Assembly (NCBI GenBank): GCA_003248775.1 | Contig: QFQX01000002.1 | Span: forward strand, 152,838 to 216,837 | Reading direction: 5' to 3' | Origin: Shinella sp. | GTDB taxonomy: Bacteria; Pseudomonadota; Alphaproteobacteria; Rhizobiales; Rhizobiaceae | Length of the DNA stretch: 64,000 nt | Shown here: positions 1-8,911 of the stretch, piece after piece | Position numbering within the stretch: position 1 is the first letter of the stretch | How the letters are laid out: each line of letters opens with the position of its first letter | Translations under genes and position numbers: made by a program | The notes under the pieces: model-generated | The model's input: only the letters and a program-made list of their open reading frames with translations | Told to the model about the DNA's origin: nothing | Database searches by the model: none

Positions 1-256
1 CTTCGGCGGCAAGCCCGTCGCGCTGATGGGAGCCTCGCCGGGCGGTTTCGGCACGATCCTTTCGCAAAATGCCTGGCTGCCGATCCTTCGCACGCTCGGG
101 GTGGATTTCTGGTCGGAAGGTCGCCTGCTGGTGTCGCGCGCTTCGGGCGTCTTCGATGCCGATGGTAATCTTGCGGACGCCAAGATCGAAGAGCAGTTGA
201 AAGGTTTCCTTGCGGGCTTTGCCGAGTTCGCCACATCCGCCCGCAACGGCCGATGA
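1..256 (+). CDS. NAD(P)H-dependent FMN reductase-like protein, C-terminal part
   Basis: The reading frame is open from the left edge (codons in phase with position 2) and stops at 254-256, so only about the last 84 residues are present. The segment PVALMGASPGGFGT followed by a run ending in LRTLG is typical of the flavodoxin-fold NADPH-dependent FMN reductase family (ChrR/azoreductase relatives), where the Gly-rich loop lies close to the flavin. The family reduces FMN, quinones or other electrophiles with NAD(P)H in the cytoplasm. The N-terminal FMN phosphate-binding motif is outside the window, so the subfamily cannot be decided. It converges on the exporter gene at 288. Confidence 0.75.
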   Translation, partial: FGGKPVALMGASPGGFGTILSQNAWLPILRTLGVDFWSEGRLLVSRASGVFDADGNLADAKIEEQLKGFLAGFAEFATSARNGR

Positions 257-287
257 CGAATTCCGTGCATCGCATAAGGCCCGTTGG

Positions 288-1046
288 TCAGATCAGCGAT
301 GCAACGTAATCCCAGATGAGCTTCAGCGAGAGCAGGAGCAGGGTTATCTGGATCAATCTGAAGAACAGCCCATCCGGAATCATCCGGGTGAGCTGCCGCC
401 CGGCGATGGTGCCGATGATCGCAGGTACGGCAAGGCCGAGAACGAGCGGCACGTCGAAATGCGAGAACTGGTTGAGCTGCCAGTAGGGAACGAGCTTCAC
501 CGCATTGATGATAGCAAAGAGGACCGTCGAGGTCCCGGCAAAGGTCATCTTTTCCAGACGCTGCGGCAGCACGTACATCTGGAACGGCGGCGCGCCGGAA
601 TGGGAAACGAAGCTCGCGAGCCCCGTCAGCACACCCCAGAAGACCCCGCCCGGCACGTCGGCGGAGCGCACACGCGCCGCGCGATAACGCTCGCCGAACC
701 AGGCGTTCAGGCAGAAGAGCACACCGACAACCCCGACCAGCATGCCGATGAAGACGCTCGAAAGCGAAGCGCTGAAATACCAGCCGATAGCAATGCCCGC
801 GATTGCCGCGGGCGTCAGGATGGCGAGATTGCGGGCAGAATAATCACGCCGGTAGAGGTAGAGACCAACCATATCGCTGGCGACGAAGATCGGCAGCAGC
901 AACGCCGCTGCCGTAACCGGCGAAATGACGAGGGCAAGGAGCGGCACGGCCAGCGTGCCGACCGAAGGCAATCCGCCCTTGGAAAGACCGACCACAAAGG
1001 CCGAGACGACAGCGATCACCAGGATGAGTGGCGTATGTTCGATCAA
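288..1046 (-). CDS. TauE/SafE (TSUP) family membrane transporter
   Basis: This is a 252-residue, very hydrophobic protein with about eight predicted membrane segments, arranged as two similar halves. The N-terminal half carries a GLSKGGLPSVG motif and the second half carries SHSGAPPFQMYVLP; both are family hallmarks of TauE/SafE-type exporters. Characterised members move sulfite, sulfoacetate or other organosulfur anions across the inner membrane, but substrate cannot be read from sequence. It lies 47 bp from the end of idhA on the same strand, so co-transcription with idhA is possible, though no functional link with inositol is known to me. Confidence 0.85.
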   Translation of the reverse strand: MIEHTPLILVIAVVSAFVVGLSKGGLPSVGTLAVPLLALVISPVTAAALLLPIFVASDMVGLYLYRRDYSARNLAILTPAAIAGIAIGWYFSASLSSVFIGMLVGVVGVLFCLNAWFGERYRAARVRSADVPGGVFWGVLTGLASFVSHSGAPPFQMYVLPQRLEKMTFAGTSTVLFAIINAVKLVPYWQLNQFSHFDVPLVLGLAVPAIIGTIAGRQLTRMIPDGLFFRLIQITLLLLSLKLIWDYVASLI

Positions 1047-1092
1047 CGGCCCTGCCCCTCGTTCACAATCAACCTGCTACCATCTCACTGCC

Positions 1093-2085
1093 TTAAACAA
1101 GTGATATCGTCACATGCTCGGAGGCGGATCTGAGCGCCGCATCGGCAAGCTGAAGGGCAATCAGCCCATCTTCCGCCGAAGGCGACGGCGCGGTTCCCTC
1201 AACGATCGAATCGATGAAGGCGGAGATTTCCGCCGCGTAGGCAGCCGTATAGCGCGTCATGAAGAAGTCGTGCAATGGCGGGCGGGTATAGCCGTTTCCT
1301 GTTGCGATTTCGATCGACACCGGCCGCTGGTTTTCGGCGGAGACAGCACCAAGCGACCCATGAACCTCGATGCGCTGGTCATAGCCATAGGAGGCGCGGC
1401 GCGAATTGGAAATCATCGCCTGCCGGCCGCTTGCCGTCGTCAGGATGATGCTGGCGCTGTCATAGTCGCCGAGCTTGCCGATTTCCGGATCGACCAGCAC
1501 CGAGCCGAATGCGGTGACGCTGACGATTTCCTCACCGAGGAGGAAGCGAGCCATGTCGAAGTCATGGATGGTCATGTCGCGGAAAATACCGCCGGAAACC
1601 TTGATGTAGGAAGCCGGCGGCGGGCCGGGATCGCGGCTGGTGATCGTCACCATCTCCACCTTGCCGATCGTGCCGTCTTCGATGGCCTTTCGTACCGCGC
1701 GGAAATGCGGGTCGAAGCGACGATTGAAGCCGAGCATGACGCGCGCGCCGGTCTGGCGAACGACCTCGAGGCAGGCCTTTGCACGCGCCACGTCCAGGTC
1801 GATCGGCTTTTCACAGAAAATGGCCTTGCCGGCCTTGGCGAAACGTTCGATCAGGTCGGCATGGGTATTGGTCGGCGTGCAGATGACGACGGCATCGATT
1901 TCGGGATCGGCGAGAACCGCATCGATCGTGCTGACCTTGCAGCCGGCCTGATCGGCAATGGCCTGGGCCGCCTCGGCAACGGCATCCACCACCGCCACGA
2001 GTTTGGCGCGGCTGTCGCTGGCGATTGCCTGTGCATGAACCTTGCCGATGCGACCGGCACCCAGAAGCGCAAGCTTCGTTACCAT
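1093..2085 (-). CDS. idhA: Inositol 2-dehydrogenase (Gfo/Idh/MocA family)
   Basis: IdhA oxidises myo-inositol to 2-keto-myo-inositol (scyllo-inosose) with NAD+, the first catabolic step. The 330-residue protein starts LALLGAGRIGKVH (Rossmann GxGxxG at residues 9-14), has the family CEKP motif with the catalytic lysine at residue 93, and an RDMTIHDFD stretch carrying the conserved Asp and His. I chose the ATG at 2085 because a strong GGGAGGAG ribosome-binding site precedes it; an in-frame ATG at 2139 would add 18 unrelated residues. It is divergent from iolR, with a candidate operator between them. The adjacent iol genes support the inositol assignment over other Gfo/Idh sugars. Confidence 0.9.
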   Translation of the reverse strand: MVTKLALLGAGRIGKVHAQAIASDSRAKLVAVVDAVAEAAQAIADQAGCKVSTIDAVLADPEIDAVVICTPTNTHADLIERFAKAGKAIFCEKPIDLDVARAKACLEVVRQTGARVMLGFNRRFDPHFRAVRKAIEDGTIGKVEMVTITSRDPGPPPASYIKVSGGIFRDMTIHDFDMARFLLGEEIVSVTAFGSVLVDPEIGKLGDYDSASIILTTASGRQAMISNSRRASYGYDQRIEVHGSLGAVSAENQRPVSIEIATGNGYTRPPLHDFFMTRYTAAYAAEISAFIDSIVEGTAPSPSAEDGLIALQLADAALRSASEHVTISLV

Positions 2086-2177
2086 GATATCTCCTCCCTT
2101 GGGTGTTGCCGCCCTGCGCCGGGCTTCCCCTTCATTCATCGATCAGGGGGAGCATAAATATCGGCGCAAAACGCGTT

Positions 2178-2193
2178 TGGAATATATATTCTA
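2178..2193. promoter_or_regulatory. Candidate IolR operator between idhA and iolR
   Basis: TGGAATATATATTCTA is an imperfect palindrome (TGGAAT-N4-ATTCTA) in the 156-bp divergent spacer. It fits, with one mismatch, the GGAA-N6-TTCC motif that I recall being described for IolR in Sinorhizobium meliloti. The position, upstream of both idhA and the regulator itself, would allow autoregulation. The assignment is by motif and position only. Confidence 0.5.
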
Positions 2194-2241
2194 TTTTGCT
2201 AGAGTGTGGACAGATGACTGTCAAGCAGGAAAGGAAACCAC

Positions 2242-3054
2242 ATGAATGAAAGCGCAGTGCCCGCCACGGTGAAGGCCTTCGAGGAGCGCCTGCTGGAAGT
2301 TTCCTCCAGCCTGCCCAAGCGGCTTCGGCAATGCGCCGACTATGTCGCGGCCAATCAGGACCGCATCGCCGTCTCCACTGTTGCAGAGATGGCGGAAGGG
2401 GCCGGCGTGCAGCCTTCGGCGTTCATGCGCTTCTGTCAGATCATGGGCTTTTCCGGCTTTTCCGAGATGCAGCGGCTGTTTCGCGATTCCTATGTCGGCG
2501 GCTGGCCGGACTATGCGACACGCCTCGACCACCTGCGCGAAAAGGGGAAAGAAAGCGGCGGCGGCCTACTCGCCGAATTCGTGGAAGCCGGCCGCGCATC
2601 GCTGGAAAGCCTGCTGAAAACCGTCGATCCGCACGATCTCGACGAAGCCGTCTCCATTCTCGCCAAGGCCGATATCATCCATATCATCGGCCTGCGGCGC
2701 TCCTTCCCTGTCGCGAGCTACCTCGCCTATGCCTTCGAGAAGATGAAGGTTCCGGCCATGCTGCACAGCGCCGTGGGCAAGCTCGACAACCAGAGCGCCA
2801 TAAGGCCCGGCGATGCCGTGCTCGCCATCACCTTCTCCCCCTACACCACCGAAACGGTCGATCTCGTTACCACCGCGCGAAGCCGTGACATCCCGGTTGT
2901 CGCCCTTACCGATACCGCCGTCAGTTCACTCCGCAAGTCGGGCGCCAAGCTGATCACAGTCACGGAAGTCGATTTCGGAGCCTTTCGCTCGCTCTCCGCA
3001 ACGCTCTGCGTGGCGATCACGCTGGCAGTCGCGGTTGGAACACAACGAGACTGA
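2242..3054 (+). CDS. iolR: RpiR/MurR family regulator of inositol genes
   Basis: The 270-residue protein has an N-terminal HTH_6 domain (about residues 10-85, containing STVAEMAEGAGVQPSAFMRFC) and a C-terminal SIS sugar-phosphate-binding domain (about 115-250, containing IIHIIGLRRSFPVA and ITFSPYTTETV). In rhizobia the RpiR-type IolR represses idhA and iolCDEB until an inositol breakdown intermediate binds. Placement between idhA and iolC, with operator-like palindromes on both sides, is exactly the known arrangement. An AAAGGAAA ribosome site precedes the ATG. The stop lies 15 bp before the palindrome upstream of iolC. Confidence 0.9.
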   Translation: MNESAVPATVKAFEERLLEVSSSLPKRLRQCADYVAANQDRIAVSTVAEMAEGAGVQPSAFMRFCQIMGFSGFSEMQRLFRDSYVGGWPDYATRLDHLREKGKESGGGLLAEFVEAGRASLESLLKTVDPHDLDEAVSILAKADIIHIIGLRRSFPVASYLAYAFEKMKVPAMLHSAVGKLDNQSAIRPGDAVLAITFSPYTTETVDLVTTARSRDIPVVALTDTAVSSLRKSGAKLITVTEVDFGAFRSLSATLCVAITLAVAVGTQRD

Positions 3055-3068
3055 ATATTTTTGTTGAA

Positions 3069-3085
3069 ATTCCAAAAAATGGAAT
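3069..3085. promoter_or_regulatory. Candidate IolR operator upstream of iolC
   Basis: ATTCCAAAAAATGGAAT is a perfect inverted repeat (ATTCCA, 5-bp spacer, TGGAAT). The same 17-bp sequence, on the other strand, lies upstream of ibpA at 15331-15347. It sits in an AT-rich stretch between iolR and iolC where the iolC promoter should be. Half-site orientation differs from the TGGAAT...ATTC site at 2178, so one or both may be read differently by the protein. Confidence 0.6.
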
Positions 3086-3245
3086 TTAAAATCCAAATTG
3101 AGAATGGGACGACGCCCGGGAGTGCGCTCGCCCGAAAATGCCGGATACATCGCGAGACCTGAGGAAGGTTTCGGGCTGCCGGCAAGCGACACGAACAAGG
3201 GCCCACCGCCTCGCGGACAAGGGCATGCAGCCAGGGAGGAGGCTC

Positions 3246-5198
3246 GTGAAAACACTCGATCTCATCACGATCGGCCGATCGTCTGTCGACCTCTACGGCG
3301 TACAGGTCGGAGGCAGGCTCGAAGACATGGCCTCCTTCAACAAGTATATCGGCGGTTCCCCAACAAACATCGCAGCTGGCACCGCCCGCCTGGGACTGAA
3401 GTCGGCGCTGATTACCCGCGTCGGCGACGAGCATATGGGCCGCTTCATCCGCGAGCAGCTGGAGCGCGAGGGCGTCGATGTGCGCGGCGTGAAAACCGAT
3501 CCGGAGAGACTGACTGCGCTTGTGCTGCTTGGCATCCGCGACGAACACCAGTTCCCGCTGATCTTCTACCGCGAAAACTGTGCCGACATGGCCCTGTCGG
3601 AAGAGGATATCGATCCGGCCTTCATCGCGGAAGCGGCCTGCGTCTGCGCGACCGGAACGCATCTCTCTCATCCGCGCACCGTAGCCGCGGTCCTGAAGGC
3701 GCTAAACCTCGCCCGGGAAAGCGGCGCCAGAACAGCGCTCGATATCGATTACCGCCCGAACCTCTGGGGCCTCGCAGGCCACGGCGCCGGTGAAAGCCGC
3801 TACATCGGCTCCGATGCAGTGACGGCCAAGCTGCAATCGACGCTGCATCTGTTCGATCTCATCGTCGGGACGGAAGAAGAATTCCATATCGCCGGCGGCT
3901 CCACCGATACGATCGAGGCGCTGAAGGCAGTTCGCCGCATCTCGAAGGCCGCACTTGTGTGCAAGCGCGGACCGCTTGGCGCGGTCGTCTTCGCCGGAGA
4001 CATTCCCGATAGTCTGGACGACGGCCAAACGGGCCAGGGCTTCCCGATCGAGGTCTTCAACGTGCTGGGCGCTGGCGACGGCTTCATGTCCGGCCTGCTC
4101 AAGGGCTGGCTGACCGGAGAGGACTGGCCGACGTCGCTCAAATTCGCCAATGCCTGTGGCGCTTTCGCGGTGTCACGGCATGGCTGCACGCCCGCCTATC
4201 CGAGCCTGGAGGAACTGCAGTATTTCTTCCGCACCGGCATTCGCGACAAGGCGCTGCGCAAGGACGAGGCGCTGGAACAGGTCCACTGGTCGACCAACCG
4301 CAAGATCGACCGGTCGACCATGAGGGTCTTCGCTTTCGACCATCGCATGCAGCTTGAAGCCATGGCGAAGGAAACCGGAACCGACCTTGGCAAGATCGGT
4401 TCTTTCAAGCAGCTTTGCCTCAAGGCCGCTCTCGATGTCGCCGGAGAAGACACCGGCTACGGCATTCTCTGCGACGGACGGCTGGGGCGCGACGCGCTCT
4501 ATGCGGCCAGCGGCTCGGGTCTCTGGATCGGCCGGCCGGTCGAATGGCCGGGTTCCCGTCCGTTAACGCTGGAAGCGGAGATCGGCCCCGATTACGGCGG
4601 ACTTGGCGAATGGCCACTGGAAAACGTGGTGAAGGTCCTCTGCTTCTACCATCCTGACGATCCGCCGGAGATGCGGGCCGAACAGGAAGCGACCGTCATC
4701 CGTCTGTTCCATGCCGCCCGCCGCAACCGTCTCGAAATGCTTCTGGAGGTCATTCCCTCCAAGGTCGCCCCGACGGACGACCTGACGGCCGCCCGCATCA
4801 TCGACCGTTTCTACGAGATCGGCGTCTATCCCGATTGGTGGAAACTGGAGCCGATGCGCACCCATTCATCGTGGAAGAATGCCTGCGAAGCCGTATCCCG
4901 CCACGATCCCTATACACGCGGCATCGTCGTGCTCGGCCTCGACGCACCGGAGGCGGAGCTTGCCGAAAGCTTCCGACTGGCGGCCGGCTTCGATCTGGTC
5001 AAGGGGTTTGCCGTCGGCAGAACCATCTTCGGAGAAGCGGCGCGCAAATGGCTGGCCGGCACGATCAGCGACAGCGAGGCGGTGGAGGACATGACGCAGC
5101 GCTTCAGCAATCTCTGCCGCATCTGGGATGACGCGCGCGCGTCCAGTACGGCCATCGCGCAGGGTTCACCCGCAATCGCGGCAACACAGGCAAGGTAA
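3246..5198 (+). CDS. iolC: 5-dehydro-2-deoxygluconokinase fused to DUF2090
   Basis: IolC phosphorylates 5-dehydro-2-deoxygluconate in inositol breakdown. The first ~325 residues are a PfkB kinase, with the GGSPTNIAAGTARLG substrate-binding region and the NVLGAGDGFMSGLLKG motif bearing the catalytic Asp. The remaining ~320 residues, from about MRVFAFDHRMQLEAM onward, form a DUF2090 domain, an aldolase-like TIM barrel often fused to IolC in proteobacteria; it may carry the IolJ-type 5-dehydro-2-deoxyphosphogluconate aldolase step. I chose the GTG at 3246 (650 residues) because GGGAGGAGG precedes it and PfkB homology begins there. Upstream in-frame starts would add 36 unrelated residues. iolD follows after 50 bp. 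Confidence 0.92.
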   Translation: MKTLDLITIGRSSVDLYGVQVGGRLEDMASFNKYIGGSPTNIAAGTARLGLKSALITRVGDEHMGRFIREQLEREGVDVRGVKTDPERLTALVLLGIRDEHQFPLIFYRENCADMALSEEDIDPAFIAEAACVCATGTHLSHPRTVAAVLKALNLARESGARTALDIDYRPNLWGLAGHGAGESRYIGSDAVTAKLQSTLHLFDLIVGTEEEFHIAGGSTDTIEALKAVRRISKAALVCKRGPLGAVVFAGDIPDSLDDGQTGQGFPIEVFNVLGAGDGFMSGLLKGWLTGEDWPTSLKFANACGAFAVSRHGCTPAYPSLEELQYFFRTGIRDKALRKDEALEQVHWSTNRKIDRSTMRVFAFDHRMQLEAMAKETGTDLGKIGSFKQLCLKAALDVAGEDTGYGILCDGRLGRDALYAASGSGLWIGRPVEWPGSRPLTLEAEIGPDYGGLGEWPLENVVKVLCFYHPDDPPEMRAEQEATVIRLFHAARRNRLEMLLEVIPSKVAPTDDLTAARIIDRFYEIGVYPDWWKLEPMRTHSSWKNACEAVSRHDPYTRGIVVLGLDAPEAELAESFRLAAGFDLVKGFAVGRTIFGEAARKWLAGTISDSEAVEDMTQRFSNLCRIWDDARASSTAIAQGSPAIAATQAR

Positions 5199-5248
5199 GG
5201 CGGTTCGTCCACCACAACGAGATCGAACCGACCGAGAGGAGAAGCGGC

Positions 5249-7069
5249 GTGAAAACGATCAGACTGACAGCCGCCCAGGCAATGGTGCGCTATCTGGCGA
5301 ACCAGATGAACGAGCACGGCGAACCCTATATCGCCGGCGTCTGGGCAATCTTCGGCCATGGTAACGTGGCCGGCATCGGCGAAGCCCTGCATGGCATTCG
5401 CGATGAACTGCCGACACTGCGCGGACAGAACGAGCAATCGATGGCCCATGCCGCGATTGCCTATACCAAGCAGCTTCGCCGCCGCCGCGCGATGGCGGTG
5501 ACCTCGTCGATCGGTCCCGGTGCGCTCAACATGGTGACGGCGGCAGCCCTTGCCCATGTGAACCGCCTGCCGGTGCTCTTCATTCCCGGAGATGTCTTTG
5601 CCAATCGCGGCCCGGACCCGGTTTTGCAACAGATCGAGGATTTTGGCGACGGCACGGTTTCGGTCAACGACTGCTTCCGCCCGGTCAGCCGCTATTTCGA
5701 CCGGATCATGCGACCCGAGCAACTGCTGACGGCTCTGCCCCGCGCCATGCGCACCATGACGGACCCCGCCGATTGCGGACCCGTCACCCTCGCCTTCTGC
5801 CAGGACGTTCAGGCCGAAGCCTATGACTATCCGGAGATCTTCTTCGAAAAGCGCGTCTGGCGCATGCGCCGTCCGGAGCCGGACAGGGCTGAATTCGAAG
5901 CCGCAGTTGCAGCGCTCAAGTCTGCAAAGAATCCGGTGATCGTCGCCGGCGGCGGCGTGCATTTCTCGGGCGCTACCGAAACGCTCAAGGCCTTCGCCGA
6001 AAAGCACAAGATCCCTGTTGTCGAAACACAGGCCGGCAAGTCCGTCATGGCCTGGGATCACCCGCTGAATTTCGGCGCGGTGGGCGTCACTGGAACGGAA
6101 TGCGCGAATATCGTTTCCGAAAAGGCCGATCTCGTATTCGGGGTCGGCACGCGCTTCCAGGATTTCACCACCGGCTCCTGGGCGCTGTTCAAGAACCCGA
6201 CGCGCAAGATCCTCGCGCTGAACGTTCAGGCCTATGACAGCGCAAAGCACGACGCGATCCCGCTGACGGCGGATGCGAAGATCGGACTTGAACAGCTCTC
6301 CGCCGCTCTTGGCGACAAGACATTCCAGGCACCGGATCCGGCAATCAAAAACGGCTGGTTCGCCAAGGCGGATGCGGTGACGAACGCGCCCAGGGACAGC
6401 AACAGCCTGCCGACCGATATGCAGGTGATCGGCGCCGTGCAGCGGTCATCGCGCGACAACACCGTCGTCATGTGCGCTGCCGGCACCATGCCGGGCGAAC
6501 TGCACCAGCTCTGGAAGTCGAAGCTGCCGCTCTCCTATCACATGGAATACGGCTTTTCCTGCATGGGCTACGAGGTCGCGGGCGGCCTCGGCATCAAGAT
6601 GGCGGAACCCGACCGCGACGTCATCGTCATGGTCGGCGACGGCTCCTACATGATGATGAACTCGGAGCTTGCGACCGCCGTCGGCATGGGCGTGAAGATC
6701 ACCCTCGTGATCACCGACAATCGCGGCTACGGCTGCATCAACCGGCTGCAGATGGGCACCGGCGGAGCCGAGTTCAACAATCTCTACGCCCATACCAACG
6801 TCAATCCGATCGCCATAGATTTTGCCGCCCACGCGGCATCGATGGGCGCGGTCGCCAGCAAGGTCGCAAGCATCGCGGAACTGGAAACGGCTCTCGCCGC
6901 CGCCCGTGAATCGACCGTGACGACAGTGATCGTGATCGACACCGATCCGTATCCCACGCCCGATGCCGGCGGTCATTTCTGGGACGTAGCGGTTCCCGAA
7001 GTCTCGCCCCGCGCAGAAGTCAATCAAGCCCGCGCCCGCTACGAGGCCGCACTCAAGGAAAGACACTGA
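5249..7069 (+). CDS. iolD: 3D-(3,5/4)-trihydroxycyclohexane-1,2-dione hydrolase (ThDP-dependent)
   Basis: IolD opens the cyclohexane ring of the inositol intermediate using thiamine diphosphate. The 606-residue protein has the three-domain ThDP fold: an N-terminal pyrimidine-binding domain with the glutamate in LRGQNEQSMAHAA, a central domain with VVAGGGVHFSGA, and a C-terminal pyrophosphate domain with the GDGSYMMMN...DNRGYGC signature, the GDG-to-N metal site. The start is a GTG at 5249 after GAGAGGAGAAG. It ends 2 bp before iolE, indicating tight translational coupling. Length and motifs match family members closely. Confidence 0.93.
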   Translation: MKTIRLTAAQAMVRYLANQMNEHGEPYIAGVWAIFGHGNVAGIGEALHGIRDELPTLRGQNEQSMAHAAIAYTKQLRRRRAMAVTSSIGPGALNMVTAAALAHVNRLPVLFIPGDVFANRGPDPVLQQIEDFGDGTVSVNDCFRPVSRYFDRIMRPEQLLTALPRAMRTMTDPADCGPVTLAFCQDVQAEAYDYPEIFFEKRVWRMRRPEPDRAEFEAAVAALKSAKNPVIVAGGGVHFSGATETLKAFAEKHKIPVVETQAGKSVMAWDHPLNFGAVGVTGTECANIVSEKADLVFGVGTRFQDFTTGSWALFKNPTRKILALNVQAYDSAKHDAIPLTADAKIGLEQLSAALGDKTFQAPDPAIKNGWFAKADAVTNAPRDSNSLPTDMQVIGAVQRSSRDNTVVMCAAGTMPGELHQLWKSKLPLSYHMEYGFSCMGYEVAGGLGIKMAEPDRDVIVMVGDGSYMMMNSELATAVGMGVKITLVITDNRGYGCINRLQMGTGGAEFNNLYAHTNVNPIAIDFAAHAASMGAVASKVASIAELETALAAARESTVTTVIVIDTDPYPTPDAGGHFWDVAVPEVSPRAEVNQARARYEAALKERH

Positions 7070-7071
7070 CC

Positions 7072-7980
7072 ATGATCCTCTACGGCACAAATCCGATTGC
7101 CTGGTCCAATGACGACGACCGCACGCTCGGAGCCCATATCAGCCTTGACCAGTGCCTCGACGAAACAGCGAAGATCGGCTTCGACGGCATCGAGAAGGGC
7201 CACAAGTTCCCGGAAAATCCGGCCGGCCTCAAGGCCGTGCTGGAACCCCGCGGCCTGCGTTATGTATCCGGCTGGCATTCGCTGAACCTGCTCACCCATT
7301 CGATCGAGGACGAGAAGAAGGCCATTCAGCCAGCGCTCGACCTCCTGAAGGCCATGGGCTCCAAGGTCATCATCGTCTGCGAGACCTCCAACGCCATTCA
7401 CGGCAATGATGCCGTCGCGGTCAACGCACGCCCGAAGCTTTCCGAGGGAGACTGGGCGAAATTCGGCGCAGGCGTCGAAGCACTCGCAGAATATGCCGCG
7501 ACACAGGGGATTGCGCTCGTCTACCACCATCACATGGGCACCATCGTCGAGAGTGAGGACGAGATCGACCTGCTGATGGAAAATACCGGTCCGCATGCCA
7601 AGCTGCTGCTCGACACAGGCCATTGCCTGTTCGGCGGCGGCGATCCGGAACGGGTCGCCCGCAAGTACATGAACCGGGTTGGCCATATCCATGCAAAGAA
7701 CGTCCGCCCGGTCATCGCCAGGCAGGTGCGTGAGGAGAACCTGTCCTTCCTCGAAGGCGTGCGTCGCGGCGTCTTTACCGTGCCGGGCGACACCGAAGGC
7801 GGCGTCGACTTCCCGTCGGTTCTCGCGGTTGCAGCCGAGCACAGCTATCAGGGCTGGCTGGTCATCGAGGCCGAACAGGATCCAGATGTCCGCAATCCCT
7901 TCCAGTACCAGAGCCTCGGCCTGAAATCGCTGAAGGCCATGGCCCGGGAAGCCGGACTGGACAAGGCAGCGGCGGCCTGA
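7072..7980 (+). CDS. iolE: myo-Inosose-2 dehydratase
   Basis: IolE removes water from scyllo-inosose to give the trihydroxycyclohexane-dione that IolD hydrolyses. The 302-residue protein is an AP-endonuclease-2-type TIM barrel. It begins MILYGTNPIAWSNDD, typical of IolE, and has VYHHHMGTIVE, LLLDTGHCLFGGGDP and VIEAEQDP segments that carry the metal-binding His, Asp and Glu residues. It lies between iolD (2-bp gap) and iolB (73-bp gap with an AAGGAG ribosome site for iolB). Confidence 0.93.
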   Translation: MILYGTNPIAWSNDDDRTLGAHISLDQCLDETAKIGFDGIEKGHKFPENPAGLKAVLEPRGLRYVSGWHSLNLLTHSIEDEKKAIQPALDLLKAMGSKVIIVCETSNAIHGNDAVAVNARPKLSEGDWAKFGAGVEALAEYAATQGIALVYHHHMGTIVESEDEIDLLMENTGPHAKLLLDTGHCLFGGGDPERVARKYMNRVGHIHAKNVRPVIARQVREENLSFLEGVRRGVFTVPGDTEGGVDFPSVLAVAAEHSYQGWLVIEAEQDPDVRNPFQYQSLGLKSLKAMAREAGLDKAAAA

Positions 7981-8053
7981 CCGTCTCCGCGCCCCTTATG
8001 AACCCTTCGATACGCCCGGTCCCGAAAATCATGGATCGGCAAGGAGATGACAG

Positions 8054-8863
8054 ATGAGTTCCCTCTTGCGCAAACCGTCGGGAACGTCCGGCAAGGTTCA
8101 TGACATTACCCCGGCCAACGCCGGCTGGGGTTATGTCGGCTTCGGTCTCTACCGGCTGAAGGCCGGCGAAAGGGCCGCCGAGCAGACCGGCGATACGGAA
8201 GTCATTCTCGTCCTTGTCGAAGGCAGGGCGGAAATCACCGGCGGCGGCAAGGCTTTCGGAGAGCTCGGAGACCGCATGAACGTCTTCGAGCGCACTCCGC
8301 CGCACTGCGTCTATGTTCCCGCTGAAAACGAGTGGTCGGCGGTCGCCACGACGGACTGCACGCTGGCCATCTGCACTGCTCCCGCAACGGCTGGTCGCGA
8401 GGCACAGGTGATCGGCCCCGCCGGCATTTCTCTCAGCGAGCGCGGCAAGGGCGCCAACACACGTTACGTCTATGCCATCGCCATGGAGGACCGCGACGTC
8501 GCGGACGCATTGCTGGTGACCGAGGTCTTTACACCCCAGGGCAACTGGTCGTCCTACCCGCCGCACCGGCATGATCAGGACAACTATCCTGACATGACCT
8601 ATCTCGAGGAGACCTATTACCACCGGCTGAACCCGGCGCAGGGTTTCGGCTTCCAGCGCGTCTTCACCGAGGACGGTTCGCTGGACGAGACGATGGCGGT
8701 TTCCGATGGAGATGTCGTGCTCGTGCCCAAGGGGCATCACCCCTGCGGCGCGCCTTACGGCTACGAAATGTACTACCTCAACGTCATGGCTGGCCCGCTG
8801 CGCAAGTGGCGCTTCAAGAACCATCCGGACCACGACTGGATCTTCCGGCGCGACAATCCCTGA
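8054..8863 (+). CDS. iolB: 5-Deoxy-glucuronate isomerase
   Basis: IolB isomerises 5-deoxy-glucuronate to 5-dehydro-2-deoxygluconate, the IolC substrate. The 269-residue bicupin protein contains PPHRHDQDNYPDMTYLEE, in which the His and Glu residues bind metal, and ends DHDWIFRRDNP, a conserved C-terminus of the KduI/IolB family. It is the fourth gene of iolCDEB. The order IolE, D, B, C covers the steps from inosose to the phosphorylated keto-acid. No iolA (methylmalonate-semialdehyde dehydrogenase) occurs in the window, so the last step must be encoded elsewhere. Confidence 0.93.
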   Translation: MSSLLRKPSGTSGKVHDITPANAGWGYVGFGLYRLKAGERAAEQTGDTEVILVLVEGRAEITGGGKAFGELGDRMNVFERTPPHCVYVPAENEWSAVATTDCTLAICTAPATAGREAQVIGPAGISLSERGKGANTRYVYAIAMEDRDVADALLVTEVFTPQGNWSSYPPHRHDQDNYPDMTYLEETYYHRLNPAQGFGFQRVFTEDGSLDETMAVSDGDVVLVPKGHHPCGAPYGYEMYYLNVMAGPLRKWRFKNHPDHDWIFRRDNP

Positions 8864-8911
8864 CGCGCCGTTTCCACATCATCATTTCAACGAAGCTCCC
8901 GGGAGGAGAAC

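Noticed and set aside
210..2157. Long plus-strand open frames opposite the exporter and idhA genes
   Set aside because: Their translations are Arg/His/Asp-rich with no family resemblance, and they lie exactly antisense to well-recognised genes.
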